From Zeus faber (lineage: Eukaryota; Chordata; Actinopteri; Zeiformes; Zeidae): a stretch of DNA of 64,000 nucleotides. The stretch spans positions 496,001-560,000 of the forward strand of contig OY482861.1 of NCBI GenBank assembly GCA_960531495.1, given 5' to 3'. Of this stretch, positions 1-10,514 are shown piece after piece. Below the pieces are notes generated by a model, which had not been told where the DNA came from, made no database searches, and saw only the letters and a program-made list of their open reading frames with translations. A program made the position numbers and the translations under genes. The stretch's first letter is position 1; every line of letters starts with the position of its first letter.

Positions 1-1876
1 TAAAAACCTGCATGGATGGCAAACAAGGCATTTTCAGGAAATTTAAAGACCGAAAGAATGTTTAGAGTAAAGGTTTCTGTCATGACTCTGTAGGAACTGC
101 TCAGATAGTGTAAATACTGTTATGAACTCATTTGTAATGGGAAAGTACTGTTTGCAAAACAGTTTTTGGCACATCTAACAAGTTTTTCTGAAATTATGAG
201 CATTTTCATAAAAACCTGCATGGATGGCAAACAAGGCATTTTCAGGCAATTTGAAGACTGAAAGGATGTTTTGAGTAAAGGTTCCTGTCATAACTCTGTA
301 GGACCTGCTCAGATAGTGTAAATACTGTTATGAACTCATTTGTATTGGGAAAGTACTGTTTGCAAAAGAGTTTTTGGCACATCTAACAAGTTTTTTCTGA
401 AATTACGAGCATTTTCATAAAAAAACTGCATGGATGGCAAACAAGGCATTTTCAGGAAATTTAAAGACTGAAAGGCTGTTTTGAGTAAAGGTTTCTGTCA
501 TGACTCTGTAGGACCTGCTCAGATAGTGTAAATACTGTTATGAACTGATTTGTAATGTGAAAGTACTGTTTGCAAAAGAGTTTTTGGCAGATCTAACAAG
601 TTTTTCTGAAATTACGAGCATTTTCATAAAAACCTGCATGGATGGCAAACAAGGCAATTTCAGGCAATTTAAAGACTGAAAGGATGTTTTGAGTAAAGGT
701 TTCTGTCATGACTCTGTAGGACCTGCTCAGATAGTGTAAATACTGTTATGAACTGATTTGTAATGTGAAAGTACTGTTTGCAAAAGAGTTTTTGGCACAT
801 CTAACAAGTTTTTCTGAAATTACGAGCAGTTTCATAAAAACCTGCATGGGGGGCAAACATGGCATTTTCAGGCAATTTAAAGACTGAAAGGATGTTTTGA
901 GTAAAGGTTTCTGTCATGACTCTCTAGGACCTGCTCAGATAGTGTAAATACTGTTATGAACTGATTTGTAATGGGAAAGTACTGTTTGCAAAACAGTTTT
1001 TGGCACATCTAACAAGTTTTTCTGAAATTACGTGCAGTTTCATAAAAACCTGCATGGGTGGCAAACAAGGCATTTTCAGGCAATTTAAAGACTGAAAGGA
1101 TGTTTTGAGTAAAGGTATCTGTCATAACTCTGTAGGAACTGCTCAGATAGTGTAAATACTGTTATGAACTCATTTGTAATAGGAAAGTACTGTTTGCAAA
1201 ACAGTTTTTGGCACATTTAACAAGTTTTTCTGAAATTACAAGCATTTTCATAAAAACCTGCATGGATGGCAAACAAGGCATTTTCAGGAAATTTAAAGAC
1301 CGAAAGAATGTTTTGAGTAAAGGTTTCTGTCATGACTCTGTAGGAACTGCTCAGATAGTGTAAATACTGTTATGAACTCATTTGTAATGGGAAAGTACTG
1401 TTTGCAAAACAGTTTTTGGCACATCTAACAAGTTTTTCTGAAATTATGAGCATTTTCATAAAAACCTGCATGGATGGCAAACAAGGCATTTTCAGGCAAT
1501 TTGAAGACTGAAAGGATGTTTTGAGTAAAGGTTCCTGTCATAACTCTGTAGGACCTGCTCAGATAGTGTAAATACTGTTATGAACTCATTTGTATTGGGA
1601 AAGTACTGTTTGCAAAAGAGTTTTTGGCACATCTAACAAGTTTTTTCTGAAATTACGAGCATTTTCATAAAAAAACTGCATGGATGGCAAACAAGGCATT
1701 TTCAGGAAATTTAAAGACTGAAAGGCTGTTTTGAGTAAAGGTTTCTGTCATGACTCTCTAGGACCTGCTCAGATAGTGTAAATACTGTTATGAACTGATT
1801 TGTAATGGGAAAGTATTGTTTGCAAAACAGTTTTTGGCACATCTAACAAGTTTTTCTGAAATTACAAGCATTTGCA
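1..1876. repeat. Six-monomer higher-order duplication in the satellite
   Basis: The monomers starting at 1, 209 and 418 share private variants with those starting at about 1251, 1459 and 1668, an offset of 1250 bp, or six monomers. Examples are CGAAAGAATG in the first, the CCTGTCATAACTC variant in the second, and the ACTGCATGG start with GGCTGTTTT in the third. The array therefore grew by copying blocks of monomers, not only single units. The match weakens after the third monomer of each block. Confidence 0.75.
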
Positions 1877-2930
1877 TAAAAACCTGCATGGATGGCAAAC
1901 AAGGCATTTTCAGGCAATTTAAAGACTGAAAGAATGTTTTGAATAAAGGTTTCTGTCATGACTCTGTAGGAACTGCTCAGATAGTGTAAATACTGTTATG
2001 AACTCATTTGTAATTGGAAAGTACTGTTTGCAAAATAGTTTTTGGCACATCTAACAAGTTTTTCTGAAATTACAAGCATTTTCATAAAAACCTGCATGGA
2101 TGGCAAACAAGGCATTTTCAGGAAATTTAAAGACCGAAAGAATGTTTTGAGTAAAGGTTTCTGTCATGACTCTGTAGGAACTGCTCAGATAGTGTAAATA
2201 CTGTTATGAACTCATTTGTAATGGGAAAGTACTGTTTGCAAAACAGTTTTTGGCACATCTAACAAGTTTTTCTGAAATTATGAGCATTTTCATAAAAAAC
2301 TGCATGGATGGCAAACAAGGCATTTTGAGGCAATTTAAAGACTGAAAGGATGTTTTGAGTAAAGGTTTCTGTCATGACTCTCTAGGACCTGCTCAGATAG
2401 TGTAAATACTGTTATGAACTGATTTGTAATGGGAAAGTATTGTTTGCAAAACAGTTTTTGGCACATCTAACAAGTTTTTCTGAAATTACAAGCATTTGCA
2501 TAAAAACCTGCATGGATGGCAAACAAGGCATTTTCAGGCAATTTAAAGACTGAAAGAATGTTTTGAATAAAGGTTTCTGTCATGACTCTGTAGGAACTGC
2601 TCAGATAGTGTAAATACTGTTATAAACTCATTTGTAATTGGAAAGTACTGTTTGCAAAATAGTTTTTGGCACATCTAACAAGTTTTTCTGAAATTATGAG
2701 CATTTTCATAAAAACCTGCATGGATGGCAAACAAGGCATTTTCAGGCAATTTAAAGACTGAAAGAATGTTTTGAATAAAGGTTTCTGTCATGACTCTGTA
2801 GGAACTGCTCAGATAGTGTAAATACTGTTATAAACTCATTTGTAATTGGAAAGTACTGTTTGCAAAATAGTTTTTGGCACATCTAACAAGTTTTTCTGAA
2901 ATTATGAGCATTTTCATAAAAAACTGCATG
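1860..2930. repeat. Nested three-monomer and one-monomer duplications
   Basis: The variant AAGCATTTGCATAAAAACC occurs at about 1867 and 2491, an offset of 624 bp or three monomers, with matching downstream variants (GAATAAAGG, AATTGGAAAG, AAAATAG). The variant TATAAACTCATTTGTAATTGG occurs at 2621 and 2829, an offset of exactly 208 bp. These are younger duplications nested inside the satellite. Confidence 0.7.
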
Positions 2931-3403
2931 GATGGCAAACAAGGCATTTTGAGGCAATTTAAAGACTGAAAGGATGTTTTGAGTAAAGGTTTCTGTCATG
3001 ACTCTCTAGGACCTGCTCAGATAGTGTAAATACTGTTATGAACTGATTTGTAATGGGAAAGTACTGTTTGCAAAACAGTTTTTGGCACATCTAACAAGTT
3101 TTTCTGAAATTACGTGCAGTTTCATAAAAACCTGCATGGGTGGCAAACAAGGCATTTTCAGGCAATTTAAAGACTGAAAGGATGTTTTGAGTAAAGGTTT
3201 CTGTCATAACTCTGTAAGAACTGCTCAGATAGTGTAAATACTGTTATGAACTGATTTGTAATGGGAAAGTACTGTTTGCAAAAGAGTTTTTGGCACATCT
3301 AACAAGTTTTTCTGAAATTACGAGCATTTTCATAAAAACCTGCATGGATGGCAAACAAGGCATTTTCAGGCAATTTAAAGACTGAAAGGATGTTTTGAGT
3401 AAA

Positions 3404-6295
3404 CGATTGAAAGATTGAAAGATAGCTTGAAAGAAAGATTGAAAGATTGAAAGATTGAAAGAAAGATTAAAAGAAAGATTGAAAGATTGAAAGGTTGAAA
3501 GAAAAATTGAAAGAGAGATTGAAAGAAAGAGTGAAAGAAAGACTGAAAAAAAAGAAAGATTGAAAGAAAGATTGAAAGAAAGATTGAAAGATTGAAAGAA
3601 AGAATGAAAGAAAGATTGAAAGAAAGCTTGAAAGAAAGATTGAAAGACTGAAAGAAATATTGAAAGAAAGAGTGAAAGAAAGATCGAAAAAAAAGAACGA
3701 TCGAAAGAAAGTTTGAAAGAAAGAATGAAAGAAAGATTAAAAGATTGAAAGAAAGAATGAAAGAAAGATTGAACGACAGAGTGAAAGAAAGATTGAAAAA
3801 AAGAAAGATTGAAAAAAAGATTGAAAGAAAGATTGAAAGATTGAAAGGTTGGAAGAAAGATTGAAAGAGAGATTGAAAGAAAGTGTGAAAGAAAGATTGA
3901 AAAAAAAGAAAGCTTAAAAGAAAGATTGAAAGACTGAAAGAAATAATGAAAGAAATAATGAAAGAAAGATAGAAAGAAAGATTGAAAGATTGAAAGACAT
4001 TTTGAAAGAAAGATTGAAAGATTGAAAGAAATTTTGAAAGAAAGATTGAAAGTAATAAATATTGAAAGAAAAATGAAAGAAAGATTGATAGATTGAAAGA
4101 AAGATTGAAAGATTGAAAGAAATATTGAAAGAACGAAAGATTTATATTAAGAAAGATTGAAAGAAAGAATGAAAAAAAGATTGAAAGATTGAAAGATTGA
4201 ATGAAAGATTGAAAGAAAGATAGATTGAAAGAAAGAATGTAAGATTGAAAGAAGGAATGAAAGAATTAAAGATCGAATGAAAGAAAGATTGAAAGATTGA
4301 AAGAAAGAATGAAAGAAAGATTGAAAGATTGAATGAAAGATTGAAAGAAAGATTGAAAGAAAGATTGAAAGATTGAAAGAAAGAATGAAAGAAAGATTGA
4401 AAGATTGAAAGATTGAAAGAAAGAATGAAAGAAAGATTGAAAGAGAGAAAGATGGAAAGAAAGAAAGATTGAAAAAAAGAATGCAAGAAAAAAGATTGAA
4501 AGAAAGATAGATTGAAAGAAAGGCTGAAAGAGAGAAAGATTGAAAGAAAGATAGATTGAAAGAAAGATTGAAAGAAAGAATGAAAGAAAGAATGAAAGAT
4601 TGAAAGAAAGATTGAAAGAAAGAAAGAATGATTGAAAAAAGAGAGATTGAAAGAAAGATTGAAAGAAAGATGGAAAGACTGAAAGAAATAATGAAATAAA
4701 GATTGAAAGAGAGAAAGATTGAAAGTAAGAAAGATTGAAAGAAAGAATACAAGAAAAAAGATTGAAAGAAAGAAAGATTGAAAGAAAGATTTAAAGAAAG
4801 ATTGAATGACTGAATGAAAGATTGAAAGAAAGAATGAAAGAATGAAAGAAAGATTGAAAGATTGAAAGAAATATTAAAAGAAAGATTGAATGTAAGAAAT
4901 ATTGAAAGAAAGAATGAAAGAAAGATTGAAAGATTGAAAGATTGAAAGATTGAATGAAAGATTGAAAGAAAGATAGATTAAAATAAAGAATGAAAGATTG
5001 AAAGAAGGAATGAAAGAAAGAGTGAAAGAAAGATTGAAAAAAAAGAAAGAATGAAAGAAAGATTGAATGAAAGATTGAAAGAAAGATTGAAAGAAAGAGT
5101 GAAAGAAAGATTGAAAGTTTGAAAGAAGGATTGAAAGAAAGACTTAAAGAAAGATTGAAAGATTGAAAGAAAGAATGAAAGATAGATTGAAAGATTGTAA
5201 GAATGAGTGAAAGAAAAGAAATATTGAAAGAAAGTTTTGAAAGAAAGCTAAAAAGAAAGATTGAAAGACTGAAAGAAATAATGAAAGAAATAATGAAAGA
5301 AAGATAGAAAGAAAGATTGAAAGATTGAAAGAAATTTTGAAAGAAAGATTGAAAGTAATAAAAATTGAAAGAAAGAATGAAAGAAAGATTGAAAGATTGA
5401 AAGAAAGATTGAAAGATTGAAAGAAATATTGAAAGAATGAAAGATTTATAGTAAGAAAGATTGAAAGAAAGAATGAAAAAAGATTGAAAGATTGAAAGAT
5501 TGAATGAAAGATTGAAAGAAGGATAGATTGACAGAAAGAATGAAAGATTGAAAGAAGGAATGAAAGAATGAAAGAACGAATGAAAGAAAGATTGAAAGAT
5601 TGAATGAAAGATTGAAAGAAAGATTGAAAGAAAGATTGAAAGATTGAATGAAAGAATGAAAGAAAGATTGAAAGATTGAAAGAATGAAAGAAAGATTGAA
5701 AGATTGAAAGATTGAAAGAAAGAATGAAAGAAAGATTGAAAGAGAAAAAGATTGAAAGTAAGAAAGATTGAAAAAAAGAATGCAAGGAAAAAGATTGAAA
5801 GAAAGATAGATTGAAAGAAAGACTGAAAGAGAGAAAGATTGAAAGAAAGATAGATTGAAAGAAAGATTGAAAGAAAGAATGAATGATTGAAAAAAGAGAG
5901 ATTGAAAGAAAGATTGAAAGAAAGATTGAAATAGAGAAATATTGAAAGTAAGAAAGATTGAAAGAAAGAATACAAGAAAAAAGATTGACAGAAAAAAGAT
6001 TGAAAGAAAGACTGAAAGAGAGAAAGAAAGAAAGATTGAAAGATTGAAAGAAAGAATGATTGAAAGATTGAAAGATTGAAAGATTGAAAGAAAGAATGAA
6101 AGAAAGATTGAAAGAGAGAAAGATTGAAAGAAAGAATGAAAGAAATATTGAAAGATTGAAAGAAAGATTGAAAGATGGAAAGATTGAAAGAAAGATTGAA
6201 AGAGAGATTGAAAGAAAGAGTGAAAGAAAGATTGAAAAAAAAGAACGATCGAAAGAAAGAATGAATGAAAGATTGAAAGAAAGATTGAAAGATAG
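3404..6295. repeat. Tetranucleotide-phased GAAA/GATT array, left part
   Basis: An uninterrupted array read as 4-base words: GAAA dominates, mixed with GATT, GAAT, GAGT, GACT, GCTT and GATA. A longer word with a palindrome (AACGATCG) recurs. Occasional AAAA runs or single-base slips change the phase. Purines make up most of the + strand. The - strand stays open for hundreds of codons because the complement (TTTC, AATC, ATTC) rarely makes stops, so the long frames here (for example 4791-5975) are not genes. The array is broken at 6295/6296 by the retrovirus and continues at 16227. Confidence 0.97.
6292..6295. repeat. Target-site duplication, left copy
   Basis: ATAG directly before the 5' LTR. 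The same four bases directly follow the 3' LTR at 16227-16230. A 4-bp duplication is usual for gammaretrovirus-like integrases. Uninterrupted copies of the same array module (for example at 31699-31702) have ATAG only once, which confirms it as the target. Confidence 0.93.
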
Positions 6296-6561
6296 TGAGG
6301 TGTCTGGAAGGTTTGAGGTGAATAGGTCACTGAGCTCCCAAAACTGAGATATAGTGCAGTCATAATATTAACTATGTTATTATTAGATTTATTGCTCAAG
6401 AACGAGAACGTCAAGGTTCTGTTTAGAGGTCCTATGGGAGAGGAATTTTGTTTATTCCTCCAGCTCGACCAGAGGAGGAAAAGTTTCGATTTATGACAGG
6501 ACATAGGCTGAGCAGGCACCTATGGGTTGGAACAAGAGATGGTATGTTATCTCTGTACAGC

Positions 6562-6569
6562 TTTAAAAG
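6562..6569 (+). promoter_or_regulatory. TATA-like box of the 5' LTR
   Basis: TTTAAAAG, about 100 bp upstream of the polyadenylation signal, is the best candidate core promoter element in U3. Transcription would start near 6590. The same sequence sits at 16041 in the 3' LTR. It was assigned from position and sequence alone. Confidence 0.5.
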
Positions 6570-6660
6570 CGAGTGCAGAGCGTCACTTGGCAGAGATTCC
6601 ATCCGGCTCGGGTCTCTCCCAGGACATCCATGGCAAGTCTGGTTTGATGCTGATTTGTGT

Positions 6661-6666
6661 AATAAA
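6661..6666 (+). terminator. Polyadenylation signal in the 5' LTR
   Basis: AATAAA, about 95 bp downstream of the TATA-like box and followed by a TTATTTTATT run. The copy in the 3' LTR (16140-16145) would be the one used to end element transcripts. Confidence 0.65.
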
Positions 6667-6750
6667 ACTATTATTTTATTCAAGTCAGTGTCAGCGGTCA
6701 CTCCTTCATTCTTCAACACATCACACCCATCAAGAAACTAAACTACAAAG

Positions 6751-6768
6751 TGGCGTCACGAACAGGAT
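6751..6768 (+). other. Primer binding site (tRNA, probably Ser)
   Basis: TGGCGTCACGAACAGGAT begins 3 bases after the CA end of the 5' LTR. TGG pairs with the CCA end of a tRNA. The next base implies a G discriminator, and the following seven imply an acceptor stem whose 5' strand would read GTCACGA. A G discriminator fits a serine tRNA, but this is a reading of the pairing, not a match against a tRNA set. Confidence 0.8.
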
Positions 6769-6820
6769 CTGTTGGGCCTCATCTGCCGATGCTGCCTGCT
6801 CCAGCGAACTGCCGCTCTCA

Positions 6821-6828
6821 GGGTGAGT
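6821..6828 (+). promoter_or_regulatory. Candidate major splice donor
   Basis: The sequence CAGG|GTGAGTGA around 6819-6830 is close to the vertebrate donor consensus, with the cut after 6822. It lies about 75 bp past the LTR, the usual place for a retroviral major donor. Likely partners are the acceptor at 14938 (env position) and possibly the leader acceptor at 8903. Confidence 0.6.
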
Positions 6829-7026
6829 GACCTCTCACAAAATTGAGCTGTTATGTGGGCTAGGAGCAGTATGTTTTTGGCAGGGAGACTACACTGAGAT
6901 TATGCGGGGATGGAGATGATGTGTTGATATGTGAAGTGAGTTTCCGTCTAAATTGGGGTTAATTAAGATGTAAAAGACGTAAATAAGGGGAATAAGAGAA
7001 TAATAAGTGAAGAAAAAGAGAATTAA

Positions 7027-7200
7027 GTTGAAATAGAGAATAGAGACGAGAGAAATAAAAGTTAAAGGTTAAAAGTTGAAATAGAGAATAGAGACGAGAG
7101 AAATAAAAGTTAAGAGTTGAAATAGAGAATAGAGATGAGAGAAATAAAAGCTAAAAGTTAAAAGTTGAAATAGAGAATAGGGATGAGAGAAATGAAAAAT
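7027..7200 (+). repeat. Leader repeat set 1 (41-48 bp units)
   Basis: Four copies of a unit starting GTTGAAATAGAGAATAG and continuing with a GAGAGAAAT block. Copies begin at 7027, 7075, 7116 and 7164, spaced 48, 41 and 48 bp. Purine-rich, no coding sense seen. Confidence 0.85.
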
Positions 7201-7489
7201 GAAGTTAAAAGTAAAAGTTAAAGGCTTGAAAGATGTTGAGAAAGTAGAAATAAAAAGTAATTGTAGAATGGCAGAACTAGTAGCCAAAAGTTATTTAAAT
7301 AACCATGCAAGATAAACGAAGACAGGGCCCGTATCTCGTTAAACAGTAAGACATGTGTACATTAAATGCTGTGTGAAAGTTGGCCGAATGAAGATATAAT
7401 ATAGTCAAATCTAGGTAGGAAAAAACAAGAGGAAATAACCCTGGCCAGGGGAATTGACTCAAAATAAAATTATATGAATAAAGATGAAA

Positions 7490-7790
7490 AAGAAGAAAGT
7501 AAAGTGAAAAAAGAGATAAAAGTTAAAAGCCTAAAAGTAAGATGAAAAATATGAAAAGTGAAACAGAGATAAAAGTTAAAAGCCTAAAGTAAGATGAAAA
7601 GTGAAAAGGAGATAAAAGTTAAAAGCCTAAAGTGAGATGAAAAAGATAAAGTCAAATAAAAAGAGTTACAAGTTAAAGGCTAAAGATGAAAAATAAAGTT
7701 TGAGCTAAAGTAAGATGAAAAGGATAAAGTGAAATAAAAACAGTTACAAGTTAAAGGCTCAAAAGATGAAAAAATAAAGTTTGTAAAGAA
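7490..7790 (+). repeat. Leader repeat set 2 (AAAGTTAAAAGCCTAAAG family)
   Basis: A run of imperfect units built around GATAAAAGTTAAAAGCCTAA and AAAGTAAGATGAAAA. Three strong copies lie between about 7515 and 7640, and two looser copies around GTTACAAGTTAAAGGCT lie at about 7666 and 7743. The units are A-rich and of uneven length. Confidence 0.75.
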
Positions 7791-8202
7791 AAGTGAGGAA
7801 AAACAGGGCAGAACCTGCTCTGGAGAACTAGTGAACATGCATGATGAGAGAATCTGATTAAAAAGAATTTGTTAAAAGTGTGGCCAAAGTAAAATTTTAA
7901 AAGTCTGGCCAAAGTAAAAATTTTGATGAAATTAGAAAAGTATAAATGAGTCGACCTAAAACATAAAGCTATGCGCTGTTAAAGTCTCTGGGGATTAGAT
8001 GTTCTGCTGGTCAGACATACCTTTTTCTTTTTTTCTTTTTGTGTGTGTGAGTGTGAAAGTGCCGCGGCTGCAGAGGTAGAAGAGCTTTGTGTAATGTTTT
8101 GTGTATGTGTATGTGATATAGAATATATGTGTTATTAAATAGGTATACATATGTGGTGAGCAGTTGAATAATACATAAAGAAAAACATTTCTTGCCCCTT
8201 TA

Positions 8203-8426
8203 GTGATAAATATATATGAGCCTGTATACGGACTTTGTAAAGTTGATAAAAATATATGAGCCTTTCTTTAAGGACTTTTGATAAATATATATGAGCCTTT
8301 TTCTCTAAGGACGTTTGATAAATATATATGAGCCTATTTTCCAAGGACGTTTGTGCATTTGATAAAGGATATGAACCTTTACAGGACTTTATATATTTGA
8401 TAACAAAATGAGCCTTCTGAAGGACT
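8203..8426 (+). repeat. Leader repeat set 3 (TTGATAAATATATATGAGCC)
   Basis: Six copies, decaying towards the right, of a unit that begins GATAAATATATATGAGCC and ends with AAGGAC. The spacing is roughly 30-50 bp. The shared GAGCC and AAGGAC words could form weak repeated hairpins in RNA, but I did not confirm any fold. Confidence 0.8.
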
Positions 8427-8879
8427 AGAGCCACAGTCTGCCTACACATACATGTACACATCCAGAAAATAAAAGAAAATCTCCTGCTCTGAATTGGAAG
8501 TGGGATTTGTGATTTGTTTGATTGGCGTGTGGGTTTTTTCTTTTTCTTTTTGTCTTGGGGTGTGTGTGGCGGTGATTTCTGTGAATCCTGTCTGGTTAAA
8601 AGAGCAGATGGTCGTGTTGGGGTGAAAGGAGACTCTGGTTCTTGATGCAAGAAAAGAGGTTTTGTGTTTCGACTGCTGAGAGAAAACAGCTTTGATTTAC
8701 GACTGTGCGTAACTGCATGGAGCTGGGCTGTCCCTACGGGAGCCAAAACAGGATGTTCACTCGCTGACGACCAGTCCATACTGGAAGTCTTTGCTAAACA
8801 TAAGAGGTGGAGCAAGGGGTGGTGCTTCACACAAGAGTGGAATTTAGTTAACTCCTCCTGACAAGAGGGGCTGGTGAGC

Positions 8880-8903
8880 CCCCTCTCTACTCTTTTCTCT
8901 CAG
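8880..8903 (+). promoter_or_regulatory. Candidate splice acceptor inside the leader
   Basis: A long pyrimidine tract (CCCCTCTCTACTCTTTTCTC) runs directly into TCAG, with the AG ending at 8903. No AG lies within the tract. Paired with the donor at 6822 it would remove about 2.1 kb of leader before gag. Assigned from sequence only. Confidence 0.45.
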
Positions 8904-9951
8904 TAGTTAGAAGAAAGAATAAAAAGGATAAAATACAATTAAATAGATAAATAGAATAAAAATAATTAAATAAAATAAAAATAAATAGATAAATAGAATA
9001 AAAATAACTAATTAAAGGTGATATCAGATTGACTAATATACTCTTTGGACTTTAAATGCATTGCATGATTAAAAGTAACCATTGCTTTATTTCAAGTGTG
9101 CGCAAAATAAAAAAGCTGATAATGTATGTCACACTGAATTGTATCACAGTGTGTATAAGAATTTAGAGTGAGCCTAAGGCATTGAACTCTTCTGTTGTTC
9201 TTTTTCTTCTTTCTTTCTTCCTCTCTTTTACTATGCTGAGTGAAAGCTGAGTGAAAGCTGGGGGAAAGACAGAGAAGATGGAATGAGTCTGAACTGAATC
9301 ATCCATAGGGCAGATGACAAGACATCTGGCAGATCTTCACAGACACTGAGGCTTGCGGATGACAACGTTCTGGAATCCTGAATCCATCCAAACCAATTAA
9401 AGGCCAGTACGGTTTTATCCACAAACTCTTTCAACAGACCTCACCTGCATTTACCTATATACCTATAAATTTAGTTATAATAAATGTGTTTAGCTTGTCT
9501 TCATATATGCGTTTGTAGTAGTTCTTTTTCATACATTGCATTTGCAATTATTTAGTGAGAGACTTGGCAACGGACTGACCAATTAAGGCATTTGCCTAAT
9601 TAATAGGGTATTATTGACTGATTGATTGATTGATCATGTGGAAAAGCTGATTTGATTTAAATACTGTTGAGTTCTGTGAATATTGGTTTCATTATCTGGG
9701 TATGATTTATCTATGCTGTTTTGAGAATGAACACTGATGTAATTTTGATAATTGAACATAAATGAGTGTGATCAGATGCATCAGATGGTGAACAAGTGAA
9801 TTGGCTTTCACAAGTGGGAAGCGATTGGTCTCCTTTGGGGTTGGCAAATTCAGCTGTTGTTGGTTGAGTGTGATTACACAGTGCTTTATAAAGACATTTT
9901 TTAAATAATTCAATTTGATTTACAATAAAAGAAAATAAGAGAGTCATTAGG

Positions 9952-10512
9952 ATGTCAAAAATGGATACTAAAATTACAAAAGTAATCACTCCTATTGATG
10001 TAGTGCAAAAGAACAATCCCCTTATTAAAGATATTGCAAAAATATCAGGAAAATGGAGCAAGCGTTGGCCGGACATTGAACAACCATGGCCAGTTGAAGG
10101 AACTCTTAACCCGGATGTGATTAAAACAATGCAGGTGCTTGTGTCCACATATAAAGTAAATCAAAAGAAAGGCAAGAAAGGAAAGAGACGCACGGAGAAA
10201 AGACAAACAGAACTTGGCGTTCTGCAACTGTTTGCAAAGGAGGGACAGACATGGTTCGAAGCTGCAAAGGAAAAAAGAGAACAAAGTAGACAAGAAATAA
10301 AGAAGAATGAAAAGGAAACAGAAAAATTGATGGAGAAGATTACCACGCCCTTCTCACATACAGCATCTTTACAGAAGCCCCCGCCTTATGAGAAGGAGGT
10401 GAAGTTTACTGATGTTTATCCCCAGCTCCCAGTGATTACACAGGAAGGCAACTATCTCTGCAAAGATGAAGATGAGCAAATAATAGAAATTGCAAGGCTA
10501 CAACAACCATAA
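9952..10512 (+). CDS. gag, matrix and late-domain part
   Basis: 186 codons from an ATG with A at -3. A second ATG at 9961 has a better start context (A at -3, G at +4), so either could be used. Residues 39-53 carry the WPDIEQPWPVEGTLN stretch, which fits the gammaretroviral matrix pattern of two WP pairs then GT-N. Residues 70-130 are lysine/glutamate rich and probably helical, with a basic patch at 71-80. PPPY at 143-146 is a late-domain motif of the kind that recruits NEDD4-type ubiquitin ligases for budding. There is no glycine after the first Met, so the usual N-myristoylation signal is missing. The frame closes at TAA 10510-10512, well before capsid should begin. The protein would act under the plasma membrane during assembly. 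Confidence 0.82.
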   Translation: MSKMDTKITKVITPIDVVQKNNPLIKDIAKISGKWSKRWPDIEQPWPVEGTLNPDVIKTMQVLVSTYKVNQKKGKKGKRRTEKRQTELGVLQLFAKEGQTWFEAAKEKREQSRQEIKKNEKETEKLMEKITTPFSHTASLQKPPPYEKEVKFTDVYPQLPVITQEGNYLCKDEDEQIIEIARLQQP

Positions 10513-10514
10513 AG

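Larger units (their letters stand above)
1..3403. repeat. Satellite array, ~208-bp monomer
   Basis: Head-to-tail copies of an AT-rich monomer of 208-209 bp. Monomer starts, taken at the word TAAAAACCTGCATGG, fall at 1, 209, 418, 627, 835 and so on, with another at 1251; about 16.4 copies are present. Copies differ by scattered substitutions and 1-bp indels. No copy carries a long open frame. The array is cut by the left edge of the window, so its true length is unknown. It ends in mid-monomer at 3403, directly against the tetranucleotide array. I do not recognise the family by name. Confidence 0.97.
6296..6747 (+). repeat. 5' LTR
   Basis: 452 bp, starting TGAGGTGTCTGG and ending AAACTACA. 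By direct comparison it differs from the 3' LTR at two positions: 6343 (A here, G at 15822) and 6593 (G here, A at 16072). A TATA-like box at 6562 and an AATAAA at 6661 divide it into a U3 of roughly 290 bp, a short R, and a U5 of about 60-65 bp. The R boundaries are inferred from these signals, not measured. Open frames inside the LTR on both strands are incidental. Confidence 0.96.
6769..9951 (+). other. Very long untranslated leader of the retrovirus
   Basis: About 3.2 kb between the primer binding site and the gag start. It is AT-rich and purine-biased, with three sets of short tandem repeats (7027-7200, 7490-7790, 8203-8426), TG and CTTT runs, and a GATT run near 9625. I found no convincing gene. 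The longest + frame without a proper ATG is 8664-8861 (65 codons, opening on GTG), and 8135-8830 on the - strand looks incidental. Retroviral leaders are usually under 1 kb. The RNA packaging signal would be expected just after the donor, but I cannot point to it. Confidence 0.85.

Noticed and set aside
6084-6347. 87-codon + frame of K, E, R, I and M running into the LTR
   Set aside because: It is array sequence read into the LTR by chance. Similar 61-codon frames at 19735, 24737, 30061 and 34045 are the same effect.
5446-6519. 357-codon - frame crossing the LTR and the array
   Set aside because: It spans the insertion boundary. Its first part is antisense LTR (also seen at 15723-15998) and the rest is array; it is not a gene.
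6448-6741. Open frames inside the LTRs (6432-6741 and 15911-16220, both strands)
   Set aside because: They coincide with promoter and polyadenylation signals, occur on both strands, and show no recognisable domain.
8135-8830. 231-codon - strand frame in the leader
   Set aside because: It reads antisense through the TGATAAATATATATGAGCC repeats and low-complexity tracts; no domain.
8664-8861. 65-codon + frame in the leader, possible accessory gene
   Set aside because: It opens on GTG and not ATG, has no recognisable domain, and lies just upstream of a likely splice acceptor.
9600-9640. GATT run (TTGACTGATTGATTGATTGATC) in the leader as a link to the flanking array
   Set aside because: It is a short simple repeat, too common to imply shared origin with the GAAA/GATT array.
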